In this document: positions 1 through 8,989 of the stretch, in pieces
Layout: each line of letters opens with the position of its first letter
How positions within the stretch are numbered: position 1 is the first letter of the stretch
DNA from: Saprospiraceae bacterium
GTDB lineage: Bacteria; Bacteroidota; Bacteroidia; Chitinophagales; Saprospiraceae
Direction: 5' to 3'
NCBI GenBank assembly: GCA_013001975.1
Contig: JABDKX010000016.1
Coordinates: 1 to 52,804, forward strand
Length of the DNA: 52,804 nucleotides
Notes under the pieces: model-generated
What the model was told of the DNA's origin: nothing
Seen by the model: the letters and a program-made list of their open reading frames with translations, nothing else
Database searches by the model: none
Translations under genes and position numbers: made by a program

Positions 1-1
1 T

Positions 2-439
2 CTTTTTTGGTTTTTGATTGGCAAATTTGCATTCAAACCAATTGCCTTAGCTCTTAAAAAGAGAGAAGATGATATTAAGAATTCTTTAGCTGAAGCAGAA
101 AGAGCTAGAGATGAAATGGCTAACTTAAAAGCTGAAAACGAGCAAATTCTCGCAGAAGCAAGAGCAGAAAGAGCAAAGATTTTAAAGGAAGCAACTGAAA
201 CTAAAAATGCGATTGTTTCAGAAGCAAAAAATAAAGCAAAAGAAGAAGCGAATAGAATTGTTACCAGCGCAAAATTAGAAATTGAAAATGAAAAGCAAGC
301 TGCGCTCATTTCAGTTAAAAATGAAGTTGGTATGATGGCAACAGACATAGCAGAAAAAATAATTCGCAAACAACTTTCTGGAAATGAAGATCATGAATCA
401 TTTGTAGGGACATTGATTGACGAAATAAAGCTTAACTAG
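2..439 (+). CDS. atpF: ATP synthase F0 subunit b (5' partial)
   Basis: Subunit b forms the peripheral stalk that ties the F1 head to the membrane sector. The reading frame is open to the window edge and begins LFWFLIGKFAFKPI, matching the end of the single N-terminal membrane helix and its conserved GKFAxKPI exit. The rest is a long charged, Ala/Glu/Lys-rich coiled coil typical of the b-dimer. The true start lies upstream of the window; the TTG at 14 is inside the gene and is not a start. It is followed 5 nt later by atpH, then atpA and atpG, in the standard F0F1 order. Identification is secure from sequence plus context. Confidence 0.93.
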   Translation, partial: LFWFLIGKFAFKPIALALKKREDDIKNSLAEAERARDEMANLKAENEQILAEARAERAKILKEATETKNAIVSEAKNKAKEEANRIVTSAKLEIENEKQAALISVKNEVGMMATDIAEKIIRKQLSGNEDHESFVGTLIDEIKLN

Positions 440-444
440 TAACA

Positions 445-999
445 ATGGCGGATAATCGAATAGCATCAAGATATGCCAAGTCTCTTATTGACCTTGGTAA
501 AGAACAAAATTCACTTGTTGAATTAAACAATGATATGGTTGCTATATCTGAAGCTTTATCCAATAGAGATTTTAAGCTTTTTGTAAAGAGCCCAATTATT
601 AATGCCGATAAGAAAATGAATGTTTTTAAAGCAATCTTTGGTGATTCTTTAAGTAAAACAACATCTCTTTTCTTTGACATCCTTACTAGAAAAAGTAGAG
701 AAATGTTTCTACCAGAAATTGTAGAAAGCTTTCTCAAACAATACAAGAAAATAAATCACATTACTGAAATAAAGTTGACTACTGCATCAAAATTAAGTGA
801 CTCAGCATTAGCAGCTATCAACAGAGCACTTTTGGAATCTGAAATAACAGATCAAAAAGTGGAGATTGAAACAGTTGTCGATCCAAAAATTATCGGTGGG
901 TTTGTGATTGAAGTAGAAGATAAACTTTATGATGCAAGTGTTGCTCATAAATTAGATAAAGTTAAAAAGCAGTTTTTAAATAATAATTACATTAAATAA
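445..999 (+). CDS. atpH: ATP synthase F1 subunit delta
   Basis: A 184-residue protein of normal family length. It begins MADNRIASRYAKSLIDLG, the usual delta/OSCP N-terminus (xxRYAxALxxLA). The C-terminal part carries the family signature around VDPKIIGGFVIEVEDKLYD. Delta caps the F1 alpha3beta3 head and binds subunit b. It sits 5 nt after atpF and 17 nt before atpA, so the genes are almost certainly co-transcribed and probably translationally linked. Confidence 0.96.
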   Translation: MADNRIASRYAKSLIDLGKEQNSLVELNNDMVAISEALSNRDFKLFVKSPIINADKKMNVFKAIFGDSLSKTTSLFFDILTRKSREMFLPEIVESFLKQYKKINHITEIKLTTASKLSDSALAAINRALLESEITDQKVEIETVVDPKIIGGFVIEVEDKLYDASVAHKLDKVKKQFLNNNYIK

Positions 1000-1016
1000 T
1001 TCTAAAATAAATTGAT

Positions 1017-2600
1017 ATGGCTGGGGTTAAACCTGAAGAAATATCCGCGATTCTTAAACAACAGTTATCTGGTTTCAAATCTGAATCTGAGCTAGAGGAA
1101 GTAGGTTCCGTATTGCAAGTAGGTGATGGTATCGCTCGTGTATATGGATTGACAAAAACCAAAGCTGGTGAGTTAGTTGAATTCGAAAGTGGCGTTCAAG
1201 CTATTGTATTAAACCTTGAGGAAGACAACGTAGGAGTTGTACTTATGGGTTCAAGCGATGGTATTAAAGAAGGCTCAACAGTTAGAAGAACAGGTCGTAT
1301 TGCATCAATCAATGTTGGCGAAGGTTTTTGTGGTAGAGTAGTCGATGCTTTAGGTAAGCCAATCGATGGTAAAGGACCTATTGCAGGCGAAACATTTGAA
1401 ATGCCTATTGAAAGAAAGGCACCAGGTGTTATTTACAGACAACCAGTTACTGAGCCACTTCAAACAGGAATTAAAGCGATCGATGCCATGATTCCAATTG
1501 GTAGAGGGCAAAGAGAGCTTATTATTGGTGACAGACAAACTGGTAAGACAGCAATTGCTCTTGATACAATTATAAATCAAAAAGAATTTTACGACAGAGG
1601 TGAGCCTGTATATTGTATATATGTAGCATCTGGTCAAAAAGCTTCTACAGTAGCTCAAGTAGCAAAAGTATTAGAAGAAGCAGGCGCAATGGCCTATACA
1701 ACTATCGTTTCTGCTGCAGCTTCTGATCCTGCACCACTTCAATTCTATGCACCGTTTGCGGGAGCTTGTATCGGTGAGTACTTTAGAGATACGGGAAGAC
1801 CAGCTTTGATCATCTACGATGATTTGTCAAAGCAAGCAGTTGCATATAGAGAAGTTTCATTATTGTTAAGAAGACCACCAGGGAGAGAGGCATATCCAGG
1901 TGATGTATTTTACTTACACTCAAGGTTATTAGAGAGAGCGGCCAAGGTGATTGATAATGATGAGATCGCAAACCAAATGAACGATTTACCGCCTAGCCTT
2001 AAAGCGGCCGGTAAAGTAAAAGGTGGTGGCTCATTAACGGCTTTACCTATTATTGAGACTCAAGCAGGTGATGTATCAGCATATATTCCAACCAATGTAA
2101 TTTCGATTACAGATGGTCAGATATTCTTAGAATCAAACTTATTTAATGCTGGTATCAGACCTGCAATTAACGTGGGTATATCTGTATCAAGAGTGGGTGG
2201 TTCTGCTCAAATTAAGTCAATGAAAAAAGTATCTGGTACATTGAAACTAGATCAAGCTCAATTTAGAGAATTAGAAGCATTCTCAAAATTTGGATCTGAC
2301 TTAGACGCTGCTACAATGTCTGTTCTTGAAAAAGGAAAAAGAAACGTAGAAGTATTAAAGCAAGGACAATATGCTCCAGTACCTGTTGAAAAACAAGTTG
2401 CTATTATTTACCTAGGAACAAAAGGACTATTAAAAGATGTTCCTGTTGATCAAGTAGGTGATTTTGAGTCACAATTTTTAACAAGCTTAGAGCAAAAGCA
2501 TCCTGATGTATTAGAAACTTTTAGAGCTGGCAAATTAAGTGATGATGCGATTGCAGCAGTAGAAGCACTAGCGGCTGATATGGTAAAGCAATACGCATAA
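1017..2600 (+). CDS. atpA: ATP synthase F1 subunit alpha
   Basis: A 527-residue non-catalytic nucleotide-binding subunit of the F1 head. The Walker A motif GDRQTGKT is at about residues 171-178, and the alpha/beta signature region including [17 protein letters not shown] lies in the C-terminal half. Length is normal for Bacteroidota alpha subunits. The start [17 protein letters not shown] matches the usual N-terminal helix that contacts delta. It lies in the atp operon between atpH and atpG. Confidence 0.98.
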   Translation: MAGVKPEEISAILKQQLSGFKSESELEEVGSVLQVGDGIARVYGLTKTKAGELVEFESGVQAIVLNLEEDNVGVVLMGSSDGIKEGSTVRRTGRIASINVGEGFCGRVVDALGKPIDGKGPIAGETFEMPIERKAPGVIYRQPVTEPLQTGIKAIDAMIPIGRGQRELIIGDRQTGKTAIALDTIINQKEFYDRGEPVYCIYVASGQKASTVAQVAKVLEEAGAMAYTTIVSAAASDPAPLQFYAPFAGACIGEYFRDTGRPALIIYDDLSKQAVAYREVSLLLRRPPGREAYPGDVFYLHSRLLERAAKVIDNDEIANQMNDLPPSLKAAGKVKGGGSLTALPIIETQAGDVSAYIPTNVISITDGQIFLESNLFNAGIRPAINVGISVSRVGGSAQIKSMKKVSGTLKLDQAQFRELEAFSKFGSDLDAATMSVLEKGKRNVEVLKQGQYAPVPVEKQVAIIYLGTKGLLKDVPVDQVGDFESQFLTSLEQKHPDVLETFRAGKLSDDAIAAVEALAADMVKQYA

Positions 2601-2631
2601 TTCATTAGCTTAAATTAAAAAAAGCGAATAG

Positions 2632-3528
2632 ATGTCTGGTAAATTAAAGGAAACAAGAGAACGAATAACTTCTGTAAATTCAACTCAGCAAATTACTAAA
2701 GCCATGAAAATGGTTTCAGCTGCTAAGTTGAGAAGAGCTACACAAGCTATTACAGAAATGCGCCCTTACGCGGATAGACTAAATAAGATGATGATTAACA
2801 TCTTAAGTAATCTTGAAGGAAGTGCTTCGTCTTCATTTTCTACAGAACGTGAGATTAAGAAAATGGCTATCGTAGTCATTACATCAAATAGAGGTCTTGC
2901 CGGAGCATTTAATGCTAATATTGGAAAACAAACATTAAAAGTTTTAGAGAATTATAAAACTTTACAAAGCGAAGGAAAGATTGATTTGCACTTCATTGGA
3001 AAAAAAGGTTTTGACTTTTTAAAGAAGAAATGTGAAGGATGTAATTTAATGACTGAAGACATGGCGCTTTCGTCTGATTTAAGTTATGATAATCTGGCAA
3101 CCTTTTCTCAGAAAATGATGGATCAATTTATTCTTGGTGAATATGATAAGATCTATGTTGTTTACAGCCAATTTAAAAATGCGGCTATTCAAGATCCTAT
3201 TGCAGCTCAGTTTTTACCAGTACCTAAACTAGAAGTTACTAAAGACGCTAAAGCGAAAAATACGAATGCTGATTATATCTTCGAACCGTCAAAAGAAGAA
3301 CTATTAGAACAGTTAATTCCTAGTATTCTACAGACTTCTTTTCAAAAGTATATTCTTGATGTAAATGCAGGTGAGCATGGTGCAAGGATGACTGCGATGG
3401 ATAAGGCAACAGAAAATGCAAATGAGTTGTTGAAAGATCTTAAGATCATGTACAACAAAGCCAGACAAGAGTCTATAACGAATGAAATCTTAGAGATTGT
3501 TGGTGGTGCTGCAGCATTAGAAGGATAA
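2632..3528 (+). CDS. atpG: ATP synthase F1 subunit gamma
   Basis: A 298-residue central-stalk subunit that rotates inside the alpha3beta3 ring. The N-terminal helix contains the family hallmark TQQITKAMKMVSAAKLRRA, and the C-terminal helix contains GARMTAMDKATENA and ends in the conserved RQESITNEILEIVGGAAAL. It follows atpA by 31 nt. An intrinsic terminator starts 20 nt after the stop codon, so atpD and atpC are not the next genes. A separate atpDC locus is common in Bacteroidota. Confidence 0.97.
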   Translation: MSGKLKETRERITSVNSTQQITKAMKMVSAAKLRRATQAITEMRPYADRLNKMMINILSNLEGSASSSFSTEREIKKMAIVVITSNRGLAGAFNANIGKQTLKVLENYKTLQSEGKIDLHFIGKKGFDFLKKKCEGCNLMTEDMALSSDLSYDNLATFSQKMMDQFILGEYDKIYVVYSQFKNAAIQDPIAAQFLPVPKLEVTKDAKAKNTNADYIFEPSKEELLEQLIPSILQTSFQKYILDVNAGEHGARMTAMDKATENANELLKDLKIMYNKARQESITNEILEIVGGAAALEG

Positions 3529-3548
3529 AAGACAATAATTAAATAATA

Positions 3549-3583
3549 TAAAAGGCATTCTGTTTTCAGGATGCCTTTTTTAG
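3549..3583 (+). terminator. Intrinsic terminator of the atp operon
   Basis: AAAGGCATTC and GGATGCCTTT form a 10-bp stem (one G-T pair) around a short loop, directly followed by a T run. It lies just behind atpG and marks the end of the operon. Confidence 0.85.
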
Positions 3584-3605
3584 TTTAATAGAAATCTTTT
3601 TATGA

Positions 3606-4346
3606 CTAAATCTTCACAAACTTTTTAGAAACAGCTAAACTCTTATATCTAAAAACACAATTATAAAGACCACTAGGAATATGATGTAAATCAATAACCT
3701 TTTCTCTGCTGTCAAATGAAGAAGTTGAATGCAATCTTTGACCCAAGTTGTTGTAAATGTCAATTTTTATCTCTTCATCTAAAGAGCTGGGAATTTTAAG
3801 AAATAATGTATTTATTATGGGATTTATTTTTACTGAAAAAAAGCGACTAAATAGTGATTCTTCAAAATCTAAATTCTCTAAAGTAAGACACTTATCAAAG
3901 TTTTTTAGAAATTCATGAATGGGCAAGCTTTCTGTTTCTGAACTATTTATTTCTCCAACGACATTACCGTTTTGGATCAAAATATAGTTTACTGAACATA
4001 TCGAAAAATGTATTGTAGGAAATGGAGCTTCAGATTCACTACTTAAATCATTAAAGTTTATAATTAATTTATCTCCAAGTTCAACTCTTACAACATCGGT
4101 ACAAGTAGAATAACTATAATTGATTGATAATTTTTCTTCTTCAATTGTACCTGATAAAATACTTTCAACTTTAACATCAAAGGCAAAAGAAAAATCTTCT
4201 TCATTTACAGAAATGACTTCTACTATTGCAATATTGCTATTCCCAATAGTTGATTCACAAAAGCTTTGTGGTCCGACACACGAACAGGCATAGGCATTCC
4301 AATTAATGCCAAGTATAAGAAGAGCTATAAAGTAAATTCTTTTCAT
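3606..4346 (-). CDS. Secreted TIMP/NTR-like protein with T9SS C-terminal sorting domain
   Basis: A 246-residue exported protein. An N-terminal signal peptide ends ...NWNAYA, and the predicted mature chain begins CSCVGPQSFCE. A mature N-terminal C-x-C followed by a third Cys near residue 30 is the hallmark of the NTR/TIMP fold (animal TIMPs also begin with CxC). Further Cys occur mid-domain (TCTD, FSICS). The last ~80 residues have the layout of a T9SS type A sorting domain, with NPIINTLFLKI, IDIYNNLGQ and a GLYNCVF strand before the C-terminus. So the protein is probably carried to the cell surface by T9SS. Target is unknown; protease inhibition is only suggested by the fold resemblance. It is transcribed towards the atp terminator as an isolated gene. 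Confidence 0.7.
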   Translation of the reverse strand: MKRIYFIALLILGINWNAYACSCVGPQSFCESTIGNSNIAIVEVISVNEEDFSFAFDVKVESILSGTIEEEKLSINYSYSTCTDVVRVELGDKLIINFNDLSSESEAPFPTIHFSICSVNYILIQNGNVVGEINSSETESLPIHEFLKNFDKCLTLENLDFEESLFSRFFSVKINPIINTLFLKIPSSLDEEIKIDIYNNLGQRLHSTSSFDSREKVIDLHHIPSGLYNCVFRYKSLAVSKKFVKI

Positions 4347-4453
4347 AATGATGTTTGTATGAGAATAGACGTTACATTTAATAACTTTTGTTGGTAATAA
4401 CCTAATTTCTTCCCATTTTTAGTTTTCTTTCTGGATTTACTAAAATAGGATTA

Positions 4454-5734
4454 ATGAACAAATCAGGATTACTATTCTTTTTTTTAATTGCTTTCTGCAA
4501 GTTAAATGGGCAAACAACATACCTTCATTGTGGTCAAATGCTTGATATGACTTCTGAAAATGTTCAGGAGGAAGTAACTATCATTGTTGAAAACGATAGA
4601 ATAAAAAGTATCGTGTCAGGCTACTTAAATGGAAATGATGAAGTGATTCATATTGATCTGAAAGACAAATTTGTAATGCCTGGTTTTATGGATATGCACG
4701 TTCATATTGAACACGAATCTAGCCCAACAAGATACTTAGATCGATTCAGACAAAATAAGTCAGATATCGCTCTTGGCGCCATAAAATATTGTGAACGTAC
4801 ATTGATGGCAGGATTTACAACGGTTAGAGATCTTGGGGGTACAGGTGTAAATGTGTCTCTAAGAAATGCAATTAACAAAGGAGAAATATCAGGGCCCAGA
4901 ATTTATACTGCAGAAAAATCTATAGCAACTACTGGCGGACATGCTGATCCAACTAACGGAGTAAGGGACGACCTAAAAGGAGACCCCGGTCCAAAAGAAG
5001 GTGTTATTAACAGTATTGAGGACGCAAAAAAAGCGGTCAGACAACGATATAAAAATGGAGCAGATTGTATTAAAATAACGGCAACTGGTGGTGTGCTCAG
5101 TGTGGCGAAAGATGGACAAGGACCTCAATTTACAGTTGAAGAAGTGAAAGCCGTAGTGGATGCTGCAGCTGACTATGGATATGTTACAGCAGCTCATGCA
5201 CACGGAGCCGAAGGAATGAAACGTGCAGTGCTTGGTGGCATTCATAGTATTGAACATGGAACAAAAATGAATGAGGAGGTCATGCAAATGATGATAGACA
5301 GCGGCACTTATTATGTCCCTACAATTTCAGCTGGTAAATTTGTAGAAGAAAAGGCAAAGATTCCAGGTTACTATCCTTCTATTATCGTTCCGAAAGCTTT
5401 AGAGATTGGTCCTAAGATTCAAGCAACCTTCGAAAAGGCCTATAAAGCAGGAGTAAAAATTGCATTTGGTACAGATGCTGGTGTTTCGCCACATGGGGAT
5501 AACGCAAAAGAATTTGTTTTTATGGTTGAAGGAGGTATGCGTAACTTTGAAGCTTTGTTGTCAGCCACAGTTTCTTCAGCAGACTTAATGAATCTCACCA
5601 AGGATTATGGAACATTAGAAGTAGGAAAAAAGGCAGATATTATTGCAATGAAACTGAATCCATTAATAAACATTGATGCTACTCTTGATGTTTCTTTTGT
5701 AATGAAAGGAAATATTATTTATAAAAATGAATAA
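4454..5734 (+). CDS. Secreted amidohydrolase-family protein (imidazolonepropionase-like)
   Basis: A 426-residue protein with a signal peptide ending near KLNGQ. It shows the full metal-site set of the amidohydrolase superfamily: MHVH (His82, His84), Lys207 in ADCIKITATGG as the likely carboxylated lysine, His248 in AAHAHG, His268 in SIEHGT and Asp341 in AFGTDAG. The closest recognisable group is the Xaa-Pro dipeptidase/imidazolonepropionase-like secreted enzymes; substrate cannot be read from the sequence. It is followed after 7 nt by a small membrane protein in the same direction. Confidence 0.85.
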   Translation: MNKSGLLFFFLIAFCKLNGQTTYLHCGQMLDMTSENVQEEVTIIVENDRIKSIVSGYLNGNDEVIHIDLKDKFVMPGFMDMHVHIEHESSPTRYLDRFRQNKSDIALGAIKYCERTLMAGFTTVRDLGGTGVNVSLRNAINKGEISGPRIYTAEKSIATTGGHADPTNGVRDDLKGDPGPKEGVINSIEDAKKAVRQRYKNGADCIKITATGGVLSVAKDGQGPQFTVEEVKAVVDAAADYGYVTAAHAHGAEGMKRAVLGGIHSIEHGTKMNEEVMQMMIDSGTYYVPTISAGKFVEEKAKIPGYYPSIIVPKALEIGPKIQATFEKAYKAGVKIAFGTDAGVSPHGDNAKEFVFMVEGGMRNFEALLSATVSSADLMNLTKDYGTLEVGKKADIIAMKLNPLINIDATLDVSFVMKGNIIYKNE

Positions 5735-5741
5735 GTAATTT

Positions 5742-5939
5742 ATGCTAAAGGACAGATCTTTTTATATGATTGTAGGTGTTGCATTTTTGCTCTTGGTAGT
5801 GCCCAATATGATGTTTCAAATGAGAAGTGAAGCAAAGATTTTTAAAGAAGAACCATTGTTATTTTTTGGTACTTGTTTAATTGCTTCCTTTATATGTGCT
5901 TTTACATTCTTTAAGATGTTTAGGTCTCCCAAGGATTAG
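5742..5939 (+). CDS. Small two-helix membrane protein
   Basis: A 65-residue protein of unknown function. Two hydrophobic segments, about residues 8-25 and 40-58, are separated by a short charged stretch (RSEAKIFKEEP). It starts 7 nt after the amidohydrolase stop, so co-transcription is likely. I do not recognise the family. Spacing and normal composition support a real gene. Confidence 0.6.
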   Translation: MLKDRSFYMIVGVAFLLLVVPNMMFQMRSEAKIFKEEPLLFFGTCLIASFICAFTFFKMFRSPKD

Positions 5940-5950
5940 AAATAAGATCT

Positions 5951-6664
5951 TTATTTTGAAATTTTTGTCAACAAATCACTTCCTAGAAATTCATCTTCTT
6001 TATTTGTATACCAATCTCTTTTAGCAGGAATTTTTACGTTATCAATTTCTACAAGTTTATCTAAATAGATATATTCCCCATCGTTAGCAGCTTCATCATG
6101 ATAGAATCGATAACCTCTGAGTTGAAAAGATTCCTTATCAAAATAGAAATACCAAATATCTTTTCCAACGGCTTCCGTATAGGTGACTTTTATCTTACAG
6201 CATTCGTAACCATTAAATGATTCTTCGGCTACTGTTTTACCTACAATTGTACCCGGATCTTTCAATTTTCTTGGCAGGTGCCATAAGTATAAATAATAGT
6301 TTTTAATCATCATGCCTCTTTCAGGAGAAAATCGATATTTTTTGATATCCTCTTCTGTAATGTTCTCATTGTCATCTAAAAACATTTTTAAATTTTCCTT
6401 TTCAATTTTATAGGTAATTAATCTGCCTTCTCTTTGGGAAGCAATTTCGAAGCGCTCGCTTTTCGGACCTAATAAAACAATCGAAGTTCTTGATGATCCA
6501 TCAGGTCTGCTTTCGTCAAAATGAAATGAGTAGTCGTTAGAAAATAACTCATTTTTCGGATCATGAAAGGCTATAGAATTGTCAATAATATTTTCAGCGG
6601 TTAATGATTGTGCATTAATTTGCCCACATAGTAGATAGGAAAGCAGAGTTAAATATTTTACCAT
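5951..6664 (-). CDS. Secreted DUF6503-like protein
   Basis: A 237-residue protein. I start it at the ATG at 6664, giving a clean signal peptide (MVKYLTLLSYLLCGQINAQ). The longer frame back to 6808 would add 48 lysine-rich residues, overlap the divergent gene and leave no promoter space. The mature part is rich in beta strands, with a NGYECCKIKVTY region and aromatic clusters (DIWYFYFDKESFQLRGYRF) as in Bacteroidota DUF6503 proteins, which resemble LolA-like lipid-binding folds. Function is unknown. It is divergent from the TIGR00266 gene across 142 bp. Confidence 0.72.
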   Translation of the reverse strand: MVKYLTLLSYLLCGQINAQSLTAENIIDNSIAFHDPKNELFSNDYSFHFDESRPDGSSRTSIVLLGPKSERFEIASQREGRLITYKIEKENLKMFLDDNENITEEDIKKYRFSPERGMMIKNYYLYLWHLPRKLKDPGTIVGKTVAEESFNGYECCKIKVTYTEAVGKDIWYFYFDKESFQLRGYRFYHDEAANDGEYIYLDKLVEIDNVKIPAKRDWYTNKEDEFLGSDLLTKISK

Positions 6665-6709
6665 AACATTATTTTGTACATAAAATCTTAGTGTTGGTCT
6701 GATTTTTAA

Positions 6710-6723
6710 ACCTTCTGGAAGGT
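6710..6723. promoter_or_regulatory. Inverted repeat between divergent genes
   Basis: ACCTTC-TG-GAAGGT is a perfect 6+6 bp dyad in the 142-bp gap between the DUF6503-like and TIGR00266 genes. Position and symmetry suit a regulator binding site, but no regulator is identified. Confidence 0.3.
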
Positions 6724-6806
6724 ATTCAAAAATAATTGAAACTATCTTTTTTTTAAATGAATTAATAATACTGTATAACCTTTTAATTAAATCAACAAAA
6801 CAAAAC

Positions 6807-7607
6807 ATGACATCACACGAAATTGACTATGAAGTTTATGGGGAAGAATTACAATTTGTAGAAATAGAATTAGACCCTGGCGAGACGGTAGTTGCAGAAC
6901 CAGGCAGCTTTTTGATGATGGATGAAGACATCGAAATGAAAACCATATTTGGAGATGGAAGCAGTGAAGACCAAGGAATGTGGTCAAAGATATTGGGAGC
7001 GGGAAAACGGGTTTTAACTGGAGAGAAATTATTTATGACAACATTTACTCACGAGGGCTATGGAAAAGCTAAAATTTCTTTTGGGGCACCTTTTCCAGGA
7101 AAAATAATACCCGTTGATTTGACAGAATACAACAATAAAATAATCTGCCAAAAGGATTCTTTCCTTTGTGCAGCAAAAGGAACATCTGTAGGCATTGAGT
7201 TTTCTAAGAAATTAGGAAGAGGCTTCTTTGGTGGAGAAGGTTTCATAATGCAGAAAATTGAAGGCGACGGAATGGCATTTATGCATGCAGGAGGCTATAT
7301 AGTAAAGAAACGACTTGAACATGATGAACATCTAAGGGTTGATACTGGATGTTTGGTTGGTTTTACTCAAGATATTGATTATGATATTACATTTGTTGGA
7401 GGTGTTAAGAATACCATTTTTGGCGGAGAAGGCCTATTTTTTGCCAGCTTAATAGGTCCTGGAGATGTTTGGATACAAACACTGCCTATAAGTCGACTAG
7501 CAGATAGAATATTGACACATTCTAAAGGATACTTTGGTGGTAAAAGAGGCGGCGAAGGGAGTGTATTAGGAGGACTAGGTGATTTGTTAGATGGTGATGG
7601 CTGGTAG
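6807..7607 (+). CDS. TIGR00266/AIM24 family protein
   Basis: A 266-residue protein with the typical TIGR00266 N-terminus: YEVYGEELQFVEIELDPGE followed by VVAEPGSFLMMDEDIEM. The glycine-rich FGGEGFIMQKIEGDGMAFMHAGG block and the repeated FGGEGLFFASLIGPG block are both present. These are two halves of the beta-structured AIM24 fold, which resembles the TRAP protein fold. The C-terminus is Gly-rich (GGKRGGEGSVLGGLGDLL). The biochemical role of bacterial members is not established. No partner gene is evident. Confidence 0.88.
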   Translation: MTSHEIDYEVYGEELQFVEIELDPGETVVAEPGSFLMMDEDIEMKTIFGDGSSEDQGMWSKILGAGKRVLTGEKLFMTTFTHEGYGKAKISFGAPFPGKIIPVDLTEYNNKIICQKDSFLCAAKGTSVGIEFSKKLGRGFFGGEGFIMQKIEGDGMAFMHAGGYIVKKRLEHDEHLRVDTGCLVGFTQDIDYDITFVGGVKNTIFGGEGLFFASLIGPGDVWIQTLPISRLADRILTHSKGYFGGKRGGEGSVLGGLGDLLDGDGW

Positions 7608-7682
7608 GCTCTCCTAAGAGTACTACTTGGCAAAGTAACAATTGCTTTTAAGCATCTCTATTTTGGCTATCTTTAGTCTTCG

Positions 7683-8966
7683 ATGAATATATTATTAATA
7701 ATAACACCATACTCACCTGCTCAAACGCCAAATACTCTGCGATGGATACCAATAATTAAACATTGGCAGACAGTCGGATATAGTGTTACCGTTCTCACTA
7801 CCAAATGGAGGAACAGTGTTGAGTTTGAAGAATTAGATGGTGTAGATATTTATAGAACTGGGTATAATACATTGCTTGATTGGTTTTATAACAAGTTCTC
7901 TATTTCTAATAGGAGAAATAAAGTTGGAAATAATAAATTAAAGAAACCAAATATTTTCAAAAGAGGAATTGAAAAATTGGTTGATGTCTTTTGGCGAAAA
8001 AGATACTGGCCTGACGGCAGTGTTTTATTTCTTAAGCCTGGAAAAAAACTAGGAGACAAACTGATTACAGCAAAAAAAATAACTCATGTCATCAGTGTCG
8101 GACTCCCTTTCACAAATCATCTGATTGGCAAATCGCTTAAAGTAAAAAACCCAAAACTCTTTTGGCTTATGGATATTCAAGATCCATTTTCTTTTTCTGA
8201 TCAATTTTGGGTTAATAATTTTGATAAGTACGCAATTAAGAATATTGAAGAAGAAGGCAAATGTTTTGAAACTGCTGATAAAATAACAGTGACAAATGAT
8301 CAAGCGTATAATTTGTATACAGATCTATTTGAAATGCAAAAAGAAAAGCTTTTTGTTATTCCTCCATTAATTTCATTGCAAGAGTCTACACCTAAAACTC
8401 ATAAGCATTATGATGAGTCAAAAATAAACATTGCATACTTTGGAAGTTTTTATGAAAAAGTTAGGTCACCATTCAGGTTTTTAATGATGTTGGATTTTAT
8501 TTTGAAAAAGCATCCTCAAAAATTAGCTAATGCTCATTTTCACTTTTTTGGTGAACAAAATAAATTCAGCGCTCCTATTTTTCATATGTTCAAACAGCTT
8601 GTGCCTTATATCACACATCATGGCTACCTAAGACGTTTAGAACTCTCCTCTCATGTAAAACACATGGATATGTTATTAAATTTTGGGAATCAAACCAATT
8701 ATCATTTGCCAAGTAAGGTTGTTGAGTATATTTATTTTAATAAGCCATTGATAAATATTGTAACTATTGAAGATGATTCGAGCTACGAATTCTTAAAAGG
8801 AAAATTGGAGATTTTAAATTTAAAAATGAGTAAAATAGATGTTGAAAAAAATGCTGAATTATTTTTAGATTTTATTGAGAAACGTGACTCTGAGTTTAAT
8901 ATAAAAGGTGTCCAACCCTTTTTACCTAAATCCATTTCAAAACAATACAAAGACTTAATGGTATAA
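7683..8966 (+). CDS. GT-B glycosyltransferase (family 4-like)
   Basis: A 427-residue protein with a GT-B architecture. The N-terminal acceptor domain begins MNILLIITPYSPAQTPNTLR, and the C-terminal donor domain begins near residue 250 with KINIAYFGSFYEKVRSP. Between them is the common GT4 linker pattern for sugar-transferring enzymes (ITVTNDQAYNLY...LFVIPPL). There is no signal peptide or membrane segment, so it is likely cytosolic or membrane-associated. It opens a three-gene glycan island with the GT at 8976 and the epimerase at 10034. Donor and acceptor cannot be predicted. Confidence 0.8.
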   Translation: MNILLIITPYSPAQTPNTLRWIPIIKHWQTVGYSVTVLTTKWRNSVEFEELDGVDIYRTGYNTLLDWFYNKFSISNRRNKVGNNKLKKPNIFKRGIEKLVDVFWRKRYWPDGSVLFLKPGKKLGDKLITAKKITHVISVGLPFTNHLIGKSLKVKNPKLFWLMDIQDPFSFSDQFWVNNFDKYAIKNIEEEGKCFETADKITVTNDQAYNLYTDLFEMQKEKLFVIPPLISLQESTPKTHKHYDESKINIAYFGSFYEKVRSPFRFLMMLDFILKKHPQKLANAHFHFFGEQNKFSAPIFHMFKQLVPYITHHGYLRRLELSSHVKHMDMLLNFGNQTNYHLPSKVVEYIYFNKPLINIVTIEDDSSYEFLKGKLEILNLKMSKIDVEKNAELFLDFIEKRDSEFNIKGVQPFLPKSISKQYKDLMV

Positions 8967-8973
8967 AGCGAAG

Positions 8974-8989
8974 AACTATTCTAATAGTT
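8974..8989. terminator. Weak hairpin between convergent glycosyltransferase genes
   Basis: AACTATT-CT-AATAGTT is a perfect 7-bp dyad followed by TT on the plus strand. It spans the stop codon of the minus-strand gene and is the only candidate terminator in the 9-bp convergent gap. It is AT-rich and weak. Confidence 0.3.

Noticed and set aside
14-16. TTG start for atpF
   Set aside because: The frame is open to the window edge and the residues before it match the membrane helix, so the gene is only truncated by the window.
5939-5957. AAATAAG...TTTATTT hairpin between convergent genes as terminator
   Set aside because: The stem is almost purely A-T with a 3-nt loop and mixed pairing, too weak to call.
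6665-6808. 48-residue N-terminal extension of the DUF6503-like gene
   Set aside because: It would hide the signal peptide internally and overlap the divergent gene start; the ATG at 6664 gives a clean signal peptide.
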